The position numbers were made by a program, and so were the translations under genes. Under the pieces are notes generated by a model. The model did no database searches, was not told the origin of the DNA, and saw only the letters and a program-made list of their open reading frames with translations. Source: Anaerolineaceae bacterium (GTDB lineage Bacteria > Chloroflexota > Anaerolineae > Anaerolineales > Anaerolineaceae). Taken from it: a stretch of 7,097 nt of DNA. Location: positions 1-7,097 of the forward strand of contig JAQTMA010000211.1 of assembly GCA_028714615.1 (NCBI GenBank), read 5' to 3'. Shown here in pieces: positions 1-5,926 of the stretch (positions within the stretch are counted from its first letter, which is position 1; each line of letters starts with the position of its first letter).

Positions 1-1233
1 AAAGTGCATCTGCGCAATATCTTCGCCAAGATCGGGGTCGCCTCACGGACCGAGGCCACGTTGCATGCGATTCGCGAAGGTCTGGTGGCGAGTCCGGGGG
101 GTGGGGTGGCGGTTGATGGAGGGGAGATCATTGCTTCCGGGCAAATGAATGGGGGCAGTCCAGAAATCCCAAAGGAATTCATTGCGAGACCGCAGAAAAC
201 CCTTCGGCGAGGAATGATAGCCTTACTCGGGATGATTGTCATACTCGCCTTGGGAGCTGTTGGGTTGTCGTTGCGAGGATTGATCGTTCCCCCTCCCGAG
301 ATGGCTGAACCCGTCATCCCGCGCTGGCAAGTGAAAGCTCCAATGCCGGTAGCACGGAGTGGGATGGCGGCAGTTTCATATAATGGTCAAATTTATACAA
401 TCGGCGGAAAAAACTCGCAGGGTATCACTGGAGAAACAGAGTGTTATTCCCCTGTTGAGGATGCCTGGCAAGTATTACCCCAAAAGCCTCTCCCGGTAAC
501 GAATATCGGAGGGGCAGCGATTGGTGGAAAAATATATATTCCTGGTGGGAAGACGGCAGATGGTGAACCCACTGATGTGTTCGAAGTGTATGACGTCGGG
601 CAAAAAAAATGGGATCAGGCCGCGAAACTCCCTCTCAGGGTATATGGATATGCTTTGGCAGTTTTTGAAGGAAAGATATACTTAATTGGAGGGTGGGATG
701 GAGAACAACCTCTAAATACAGTGTATGAATATACCCCCGATCAAAACACATGGATGATCAAAGCGCCAATGCCTACACCCCGGGGTTTCGCCGGAGCAGT
801 AACTATTGGCGATACAATTTACGTTTTGGGTGGATATGATGGTAAATTCGCTCTCTCTGTGAACGAAGGTTATTCTCCGATACTTGATGATAGCAAATCA
901 AATCCATGGGTAGAAGAGGCCCCCTTACCTGAAGGGCGATATTCCATGGGGGTTTCAAGCTTGGCTGACTCGATTTATATAGTTGGAGGAAGCTTCACAC
1001 CCACCAGTTCCATTAGGGCAGATGAAACGGTGAGATCATTCGTTTATCTACCGGTTTCGAATCTGTGGATTAGTTTTGAAATGCCCATGGAGTCATTAAG
1101 TAGCGATTTAAGCCTGGTTTCCTATTCACGGTGGATTTACCTGTTAGGTGGATTGCATGGCGATATACCATTGGACCAAAACCTAGCATATCAGGCAATT
1201 TATACAATTGCCATTCCTTCGATTACGAAATAG
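1..1233 (+). CDS. LuxR-type HTH / transmembrane / Kelch propeller protein (5' partial)
   Basis: The reading frame is open from base 1 and ends in TAG at 1231-1233, giving 410 visible residues. The GTG at 4-6 is an internal valine codon, so the true start lies upstream of the window. Residues 1-29 (KVHLRNIFAKIGVASRTEA..., ending IREGLV) match the second half of a LuxR/GerE DNA-binding domain: the end of the recognition helix and the last helix. A linker follows, then one hydrophobic span at about 71-95 preceded by RR, which predicts a cytoplasmic HTH and an outside C-terminus. From about 110 to the end there are six Kelch blades, each with IY-x-x-GG (starting at 131, 178, 226, 273, 325, 379) and mostly a closing Trp (156, 204, 251, 303, 356). 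W109-QVKAPMP resembles W251-MIKAPMP, so the N-terminal strand probably closes the last blade. Likely role, inferred: membrane-bound one-component transcription regulator with an extracytoplasmic ligand-binding propeller. The ligand is unknown, and a galactose-oxidase-like enzyme is unlikely. Confidence 0.85.
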   Translation, partial: KVHLRNIFAKIGVASRTEATLHAIREGLVASPGGGVAVDGGEIIASGQMNGGSPEIPKEFIARPQKTLRRGMIALLGMIVILALGAVGLSLRGLIVPPPEMAEPVIPRWQVKAPMPVARSGMAAVSYNGQIYTIGGKNSQGITGETECYSPVEDAWQVLPQKPLPVTNIGGAAIGGKIYIPGGKTADGEPTDVFEVYDVGQKKWDQAAKLPLRVYGYALAVFEGKIYLIGGWDGEQPLNTVYEYTPDQNTWMIKAPMPTPRGFAGAVTIGDTIYVLGGYDGKFALSVNEGYSPILDDSKSNPWVEEAPLPEGRYSMGVSSLADSIYIVGGSFTPTSSIRADETVRSFVYLPVSNLWISFEMPMESLSSDLSLVSYSRWIYLLGGLHGDIPLDQNLAYQAIYTIAIPSITK

Positions 1234-1291
1234 GTGGTATTACAAAGTAAATAGCTTTTGCTACTGATGATTTCAATAAATTGAAGTGAGT

Positions 1292-1335
1292 AAAAGAACT
1301 CCATCCCAGTTACTTCGGGATGGAGTTCTTTTTTT
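1292..1335. terminator. Bidirectional intrinsic terminator
   Basis: A perfect 16-bp stem (AAAAGAACTCCATCCC at 1292-1307 pairing with 1317-1332) encloses a 9-nt loop. On the plus strand the stem runs into seven T (1329-1335), a classic Rho-independent terminator 59 nt after the stop of the HTH-Kelch gene. On the minus strand the same stem ends in four T and lies 29 nt past the stop of the convergent secreted-protein gene. It therefore probably ends both transcripts, more strongly on the plus strand. Confidence 0.92.
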
Positions 1336-1363
1336 ACTTCTAGGAAAAAATTTGAATGGGGAT

Positions 1364-2806
1364 TTAAGGTAATGTTATCCGGGCGATAGAGACACCATTG
1401 TAATCTTCGCCTACTGATCCTGTTGATGTCTTGGTTTGAACGCGAATGATTACTGCCAATTTACTACCCACTGGCCCTTGCACAACTACTGCACCACCAT
1501 ATTGAGCTCCATATACTCCAAACTCGGCTCCAGGAGCACCAATCTTGCTGGCGTCTGAATTAGCTTTAGCCCCAGCAGCAATTGCCCCAAGTGTGTGGAC
1601 CCCCACTTTGTTACCGTCTTTATCAAAGTAACTCACGGTCACAGAACCATCGGGTAAATCTGATCCAATATTCTGTATTGCGATATATGCTCGCTGTCGG
1701 GTTCCATCGTACCAATGAGCGGTAGTCCAGCGTACATAAGCTGCGGCCACCGTATCAGCACCCGATGTTGCACCTAGGAAAGCAGTTGACAGACCACCGC
1801 CGATCACCTTTCCAATGGCGACAATCTTACCACCGGTACTAGTGATTGTGGCAGAACCAAGGAAGCCCGTCGTATTACCACCACTGCAACCGGGAACGCT
1901 CTGTTTCCCACCCGCGGTAATGGTATAAGGTCCAGCAATGTTTCCATTGCTGAATTTCACATTTACAGTTGCATCGGCTCCCCCAGCGGATTCGACATTT
2001 TGAACTGCGTACGATGAGGACTGGCGATCTGTTCCATAATTGCACATTGCCGATGGCATATAAACTGTATTAGCTCCAGCCGTTGTCCCTTCAAATGCGG
2101 ATGCTTCAGGACCTGCGACTGACAATTCCAATACTGAAGCAACTATGCTGCCCGGGGTAGTGGTGCCGGTTTTTACCGCAGATATTTTCACCGATCCGTT
2201 GAAGGTTGATGTAGTAATATCAGCAAGTGTTCCAAGGTCGATGTATTTCGCGGCACCGCTCGGGAGATTAGTAATACTCAGGATTATTGGGGTAGCGCTT
2301 CCTACAGCGAAAAAGTTCACTTTGATATCTGCACCAACCTGATCAACATTCTGAATTGAGAATTGGGAAGTAGAGCCAAAAGTGTTCTTTAATACGGTAG
2401 CAAGAGTAATATCGGGGGCTCCCGAGTCAAATCCATTTGAGAGTGGCCGGTTCGTAACTCCTGACCCTGGTGCGGGTAATTGGACTAACGTCGCCACCAT
2501 GGGTTGATTTGATTGGAGTACAGCCGAACCGTGGAATCCCGAACTGAGTTGAGTAAGTCCCCCAACGTATAACGAGGTGCCTGCTAGAGGGTTAAGTGTA
2601 AATGGTCCGATAGGAATAGCAGTACCATTCTGCTGCTCATAAAAGTTTAAATTGACTGTAGCAGGTCCTGTGCCGACATTCTGATAGGTCACTGATGTCG
2701 TGAACGAGGTGGTGTATGCGGAGGCTTTCACCTGGCTAAAGTTTACGCCTAAGGCGACTGCAAGAACACTGAGAATTGAGATGACAGAAAACAGTTTCGA
2801 CTTCAT
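1364..2806 (-). CDS. Secreted four-repeat beta-rich surface protein
   Basis: The product is 480 residues, starting at ATG (2804-2806) with AGGAG 9 nt upstream. Residues 1-29 form a signal peptide: K2/K4, a hydrophobic core at about 5-21, and a likely cut near VKAS-AY. The rest is four diverged repeats of about 110 residues. They are anchored by QNV/QNI at 42, 152, 269 and 378, each followed by alternating hydrophobic residues (VNLNFY, IKVNFF, VNVKF, VTVSYF) and later by a G-F-x-G-S-A-like strand (G93, G204, G317; GGAV at 438) and an I/V-V-A-x-V strand. This pattern suggests tandem beta-sandwich domains. The only two cysteines, C255 and C307, are both in repeat 3 and could form a disulfide. 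There is no LPXTG motif, lipobox, C-terminal membrane anchor or recognisable catalytic motif, and composition is rich in G, A, S, T and V. I do not recognise a named family. A role as a cell-surface, sheath or matrix protein is inferred from export, repeats and the neighbouring polysaccharide genes. Confidence 0.8.
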   Translation of the reverse strand: MKSKLFSVISILSVLAVALGVNFSQVKASAYTTSFTTSVTYQNVGTGPATVNLNFYEQQNGTAIPIGPFTLNPLAGTSLYVGGLTQLSSGFHGSAVLQSNQPMVATLVQLPAPGSGVTNRPLSNGFDSGAPDITLATVLKNTFGSTSQFSIQNVDQVGADIKVNFFAVGSATPIILSITNLPSGAAKYIDLGTLADITTSTFNGSVKISAVKTGTTTPGSIVASVLELSVAGPEASAFEGTTAGANTVYMPSAMCNYGTDRQSSSYAVQNVESAGGADATVNVKFSNGNIAGPYTITAGGKQSVPGCSGGNTTGFLGSATITSTGGKIVAIGKVIGGGLSTAFLGATSGADTVAAAYVRWTTAHWYDGTRQRAYIAIQNIGSDLPDGSVTVSYFDKDGNKVGVHTLGAIAAGAKANSDASKIGAPGAEFGVYGAQYGGAVVVQGPVGSKLAVIIRVQTKTSTGSVGEDYNGVSIARITLP

Positions 2807-2833
2807 TGGTTGCTTCTCCTTTTAGGATATAAT
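2806..2833 (+). promoter_or_regulatory. Possible sigma70-type promoter for the lipoprotein gene
   Basis: A perfect TATAAT lies at 2828-2833, with TTGGTT (TTG matches, the rest is poor) 16 bp upstream at 2806-2811. This would give a leader of roughly 100 nt before the lipoprotein start, containing the inverted repeat and the small hairpin described separately. The -35 would overlap the start codon of the divergent gene. The region is AT-rich, so a chance TATAAT is quite possible. Confidence 0.3.
2816..2820 (-). promoter_or_regulatory. Ribosome binding site of the secreted repeat protein
   Basis: AGGAG reads on the minus strand, within AAAAGGAG, 9 nt before the ATG at 2804-2806. It is a strong Shine-Dalgarno match and fixes the start directly before the signal peptide. 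Confidence 0.8.
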
Positions 2834-2844
2834 TATTAAACTCA

Positions 2845-2885
2845 ATCAAATTCCTCTTATAGTATTCTAACTGTGGAATTGTGAT
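2845..2885. repeat. Bulged inverted repeat in the divergent intergenic region
   Basis: ATCAAATTCC (2845-2854) and GGAATTGTGAT (2875-2885) pair over 10 bp with a single bulged G at 2881, separated by 20 nt. It sits near the middle of the 132-nt gap between the divergent starts. A minus-strand TATAAG (2856-2861) that could be a -10 for the secreted-protein gene lies between the arms, though no good -35 goes with it. It may be an operator for a dimeric regulator or a leader-RNA stem. It could also be chance in AT-rich sequence. Confidence 0.35.
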
Positions 2886-2889
2886 TTTC

Positions 2890-2909
2890 AATACTCCTTC
2901 GGAGTTATT
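2890..2909 (+). other. Small GC-core hairpin in the lipoprotein leader
   Basis: ACTCC (2893-2897) pairs with GGAGT (2901-2905) around a TTC loop. With T2906 bulged, AAT (2890-2892) and ATT (2907-2909) extend it to 8 bp. It lies 29 nt before the lipoprotein ATG. The run behind it is only TTT then G, so it is a weak terminator at best; if transcribed it might be a leader or mRNA-stability structure. Confidence 0.3.
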
Positions 2910-2925
2910 TTGTTGGGAATTAGCG

Positions 2926-2931
2926 CGGAGG
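2926..2931 (+). promoter_or_regulatory. Ribosome binding site of the lipoprotein gene
   Basis: CGGAGG stands 7 nt before the ATG at 2939-2941. This near-ideal Shine-Dalgarno and spacing support that start, which also places the signal sequence at the N-terminus. Confidence 0.8.
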
Positions 2932-2938
2932 TTATTCA

Positions 2939-3376
2939 ATGTTTTTGAAAAAGATCCCACATTTTCTTCTGCTTCTTTTTCTCAGTTTAACGTTTTCAGG
3001 GTGCCAGAACAAACCAGCTACCATGCAAGCACTGCCAACGATCCAATCAGGAAAAGCTACGGTTGTGGGAATACTTGTTTCTGAACAAGGTAATAAACCT
3101 TTTAGCGAGACAATAGTTCGACTTGCTGAAGTCTATTATCAAGGCGATAAAGGAGCATACGCCTTAGATGTAGCAAATAGTCCGGGAGCGATTACCGATA
3201 AAAATGGCTATTTTATCTTCCCAAACATAGTCGCCCGCAAATATGTGTTTGTTGTGGGTGATCCAATGGGATCGTATTTAATCTATCAAGACAAACAAGG
3301 CACTGCTGTTGTCTGGGATGCTACAGCCGATAAAGTCCTCGATCTTGGAACGATTAAAGTTAATTACACTCCTTAA
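2939..3376 (+). CDS. Small lipoprotein with carboxypeptidase-regulatory-like domain
   Basis: The product is 145 residues. The N-terminus has KK at 4-5, a leucine-rich hydrophobic core at 9-18 and TFSGC with Cys22. This is a lipoprotein signal peptide with a slightly relaxed lipobox (Phe at -3), so the mature protein should carry lipid on Cys22 and sit on the outer face of the membrane. After a linker, residues 38-145 resemble a carboxypeptidase-regulatory-like (CarboxypepD_reg / starch-binding-like) beta sandwich: GKATVVGILV, then the motif TDKNGYFIFPNI at 86-97, then KYVFVVGDP. Such domains usually serve binding or structure and have no catalytic residues. The gene is divergent from the secreted repeat protein and converges on the glycosyltransferase gene with 8 nt between stops. 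A part in surface or EPS assembly is a guess from context. Overall identification as a lipoprotein is good; the domain name is moderately sure. Confidence 0.82.
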   Translation: MFLKKIPHFLLLLFLSLTFSGCQNKPATMQALPTIQSGKATVVGILVSEQGNKPFSETIVRLAEVYYQGDKGAYALDVANSPGAITDKNGYFIFPNIVARKYVFVVGDPMGSYLIYQDKQGTAVVWDATADKVLDLGTIKVNYTP

Positions 3377-3384
3377 CTGGATAT

Positions 3385-4554
3385 TTAACATTCCTTACCG
3401 ATTATTGAGAAAAACAATCGCTCATATTGTCGGGCTATACTTTGGATATTATACCTTTGTATTCTTTTATAGGCCTGGATAGATTGAAGGGAACAGAGGG
3501 AGGGGTTTTCGATAGCATGAATTATGGAGTTCGCTAACGCATGTGAATCTCGTGGGGGAATCAACCACCCATTTACTCGGTCTTCAATTATCTCGTTATT
3601 GCCTGGAATACCTGTTGCAATGACTGGAATTCCTAGCACCATACTTTCAAGGATTACTGTTGGGAAACCTTCATAGAGTGATGGAAGCACGAATAAATCG
3701 ATCGTTCTTAGGAAATTAATCGGGTGATTTTGCGTACCTGCTAAGTAGAAATTCGCACCAATTCCGGCTTGATATATTTTACGTTCTAAGAATCCCCTAA
3801 GTGGACCATCCCCCCCAATAACAAAATGAGTATTTGGTTTACTGGAAATTACTTCTTTCGCCGCATCGACGAGATAAATGTAGCCTTTTTGTTCAGTTAA
3901 GCGCCCGAGACTACCTACCGTGAAAGTCGATTTGGAAGTGTCTTGTTTTGTATGAGCATGCACACTTAAGTCCATCGAGAAGCCGTTATGAATTAAAACA
4001 GGGGCTCTTCCCATGAGTTTAGTTATTGGATAATTGTTTAGCTGATTTACAATGGTTTGAGAAACTCCAATTTGCTTATTGAAGGACAATGGGAAGAAAA
4101 ATTTCGTAAATATCTGGCGAAGAATCCAACTGAACCACCCAGTCCCCCATTCTTTTGATATATGGGCAGTTCGAACTGTCCGTGGAATTTTGGTTTTGAG
4201 ATGTACAAAGAGGGCACATAAAGATCCAAACTGAAAATTACTGTGGATAATATTTGGCGGATTCACTAAGTATAAATCCGTCAAATGAGTAAGTCCTTTA
4301 AAATAGGAAATGATAGAACTTTTGCCGCACCATTTTGAGGCAAAAAACACATGGACATTTTCCTTTTGAAGTAGTCGCACCCAGTGATGTTCAGCCTCAC
4401 TTCCGTGCTCCCAAAATGCACAAAGATGAACCTCAAACCTCATGGAATTAATGTTTCGGGCCAATTCTAATCCAAAACGTTCGGCTCCCCCATGGGCTCC
4501 ACCAATATCCAATCCAGATATTATTTCTAGAACCTTGATCTTCTGGTTATCCAT
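3385..4554 (-). CDS. GT4-family (GT-B fold) glycosyltransferase
   Basis: The product is 389 residues, about the usual length for GT4 enzymes. The N-terminal acceptor domain opens with KIKVLEIISGLDIGGAHGGAE (glycine-rich loop at 18-25). The C-terminal nucleotide-sugar domain has VGSLGRLTEQKG (213-224, with R218 and K223 as the usual donor-phosphate contacts), GDGPLR (248-253) and the EX7E pair E295/E303 in YEGFPTVILE. It should transfer a sugar from a nucleotide (or similar) donor to a lipid-linked glycan at the cytoplasmic membrane face; donor and acceptor cannot be read from sequence. I chose ATG at 4552-4554 because AGGA lies 8 nt before it and family members begin close to this point. An in-frame ATG at 4588-4590 would add 12 residues and lacks a clear Shine-Dalgarno. 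The start overlaps the end of the pyruvyl transferase gene by 8 nt, so translation is probably coupled. Confidence 0.93.
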   Translation of the reverse strand: MDNQKIKVLEIISGLDIGGAHGGAERFGLELARNINSMRFEVHLCAFWEHGSEAEHHWVRLLQKENVHVFFASKWCGKSSIISYFKGLTHLTDLYLVNPPNIIHSNFQFGSLCALFVHLKTKIPRTVRTAHISKEWGTGWFSWILRQIFTKFFFPLSFNKQIGVSQTIVNQLNNYPITKLMGRAPVLIHNGFSMDLSVHAHTKQDTSKSTFTVGSLGRLTEQKGYIYLVDAAKEVISSKPNTHFVIGGDGPLRGFLERKIYQAGIGANFYLAGTQNHPINFLRTIDLFVLPSLYEGFPTVILESMVLGIPVIATGIPGNNEIIEDRVNGWLIPPRDSHALANSIIHAIENPSLCSLQSIQAYKRIQRYNIQSIARQYERLFFSIIGKEC

Positions 4555-5839
4555 AAAGGAGATCCTGCTGTAATAATCTAGCAGATTCATCTATTTGCTT
4601 TCTAATGTGTGGAAGAATTTCGTGTAGATAATTGCGATTTTTCTTCTGGGTTTCCCAAAAAGTGCCAATAGCTTCCGATAAACTTCTTTCGTTGATTTCT
4701 TTGAAGTCAAGCACCCATTCTGTCAAACCCAAAGTATCCATAACCCCCTTGGTTTTCGATAAATACCCGATGCAAAAACTTGGCACTTCACTACTGATAG
4801 CAAGTATAGCGGAATGTAACCTACTTGCGATAAATATATCCATGTTCCGATAAAGATGAATTAATTCAGGCGCAGAATGTACCTCATAAATCGTAATAAT
4901 GTGATCATGGAATGTTTTCATTCCCTCGACTAATTTCTTAGTCGCAATTCTGTCGTCTTCATCTATTGTTGGTCCTGAAACCTGGATAAAAAAATAAATA
5001 TCAACCCCGTAATCTATGATTAGGTTGATTAATGCCTGTTGTAAGCAATGATAATATCGGTTCATCTCAAAGGGATCTAGTGATCGAGTCATCCGTGATA
5101 TTACGGTCACTCCAACCTTACCACGATTTATTCTACTTTCATCATTTGGGAGCTTGTCGAGGATTGACTGGTTATTTGGTCCATCATGAAGGGATTTAAA
5201 GCCTAGGTCCGGGATTAAATATAGACGATTTATATCGAAATTCATATTTATTGCGATTTTGTAAGAGGATGTGTCTCGGACAAATACCAGTCTGGCTTTT
5301 CTATACATATATTTTACAATCAACCATTCCCATTTTCGCGAAAATGGTCCAATAGATTGTGGAAATATGTATAAAGGTTTCCGAAAGCGAATACCAATCC
5401 AAATCGACATGGCTGAAATTAAAAATGGCCATCCCCATTTTCCCATTGTAAATAGTTGATTTCCTGGGCAACCAATTACAATATCCGTCCATTGGTAAGC
5501 TGCAAATGTGTTTTTATATACTTGGGGTAATATTGGGGATTTAACGACTCTATCAGATGGATATAAAAAAACCAACAGGGCGAAGATGATAAATCTGCAA
5601 ATACTGATTACCTTGTGAGTACCTTTGCCTGAATGAAGTAAATGACCAACAGAAGGGATTCCTTTGACATGTAAATCCATGAATATCTTCTCTTCTGGAT
5701 AATTTGCCATCACGGATATGATCACGTCTGGGAGTACCTCCCTGACAAGATCAACAGCATTCTTCAATAGGATCGCATCGCCTGCGTTACAAGAAGAATG
5801 AAAATTAACAATCAATACTTTTTTGGGCAATTTCCTCAT
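4547..5839 (-). CDS. Polysaccharide pyruvyl transferase family protein (PF04230-like)
   Basis: The product is 430 residues from ATG 5837-5839. Family features are the N-terminal KKVLIVNFHSSCNAGD with N18-A-G-D21, DIVIGCPGN at about 119-127, PQSIGPF at 160-166, VRDTSS at 187-192, and the strongly conserved S339-RLH-S motif, whose R340 and H342 correspond to the Arg/His pair expected at the active site. Members such as CsaB and WcaK are known or presumed to move pyruvate from phosphoenolpyruvate to a sugar as a ketal, giving acidic glycans. Some family members have other activities, so the reaction here is inferred. Hydrophobic stretches at about 76-94 and 136-151 suggest membrane association. 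ATG 5837 has GGGTGG 7 nt upstream; the in-frame TTG at 5855-5857 has no Shine-Dalgarno. The gene lies 87 nt after the flippase stop and overlaps the GT4 start. GC is low (about 32% at 5221-5280). Confidence 0.87.
   Translation of the reverse strand: MRKLPKKVLIVNFHSSCNAGDAILLKNAVDLVREVLPDVIISVMANYPEEKIFMDLHVKGIPSVGHLLHSGKGTHKVISICRFIIFALLVFLYPSDRVVKSPILPQVYKNTFAAYQWTDIVIGCPGNQLFTMGKWGWPFLISAMSIWIGIRFRKPLYIFPQSIGPFSRKWEWLIVKYMYRKARLVFVRDTSSYKIAINMNFDINRLYLIPDLGFKSLHDGPNNQSILDKLPNDESRINRGKVGVTVISRMTRSLDPFEMNRYYHCLQQALINLIIDYGVDIYFFIQVSGPTIDEDDRIATKKLVEGMKTFHDHIITIYEVHSAPELIHLYRNMDIFIASRLHSAILAISSEVPSFCIGYLSKTKGVMDTLGLTEWVLDFKEINERSLSEAIGTFWETQKKNRNYLHEILPHIRKQIDESARLLQQDLLYG
4563..4566 (-). promoter_or_regulatory. 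Ribosome binding site that decides the GT4 start
   Basis: AGGA on the minus strand is 8 nt before the ATG at 4552-4554. It lies inside the last codons of the upstream pyruvyl transferase gene. It favours this start over the ATG 36 nt further upstream. Confidence 0.5.
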
Positions 5840-5846
5840 AGGTTGA

Positions 5847-5852
5847 CCACCC
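5847..5852 (-). promoter_or_regulatory. Ribosome binding site that decides the pyruvyl transferase start
   Basis: GGGTGG on the minus strand is 7 nt before the ATG at 5837-5839. It is an imperfect but usable Shine-Dalgarno and supports ATG over the TTG six codons upstream. Confidence 0.5.
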
Positions 5853-5926
5853 GTCAAATATCTATTGTAAAAAAACTGGGTAGTGAATAAGTTGGATATT
5901 TCGAAAATCCTATTCGATAATGGACA

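Noticed and set aside
1..1233. Reading the Kelch protein as a galactose oxidase or an N-acetylneuraminate epimerase-like enzyme
   Set aside because: The HTH and TM parts argue for a regulator, and I cannot identify catalytic or copper-ligand residues among the blades.
2736..2960. Minus-strand frame of 74 codons overlapping the start of the secreted-protein gene and crossing the divergent intergenic region
   Set aside because: It is in another frame of a well-supported gene, includes that gene's ribosome binding site, overlaps the lipoprotein start, and has no recognisable protein features.
2881..3084. Plus-strand frame of 67 codons starting at GTG 2881
   Set aside because: It overlaps the lipoprotein gene in a different frame; the lipoprotein frame has a strong Shine-Dalgarno, signal peptide and lipobox, so this one is a shadow.
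3399..3421. CGATT/AATCG stem near the 3' end of the GT4 gene
   Set aside because: It has only 5 bp around a long loop, lies inside the coding region, and is not followed by a T tract; not a credible terminator.
4047..5492. Several 60-73 codon frames inside the GT4 and pyruvyl transferase genes on both strands
   Set aside because: All lie within well-supported coding sequences in other frames and show no protein-like motifs.
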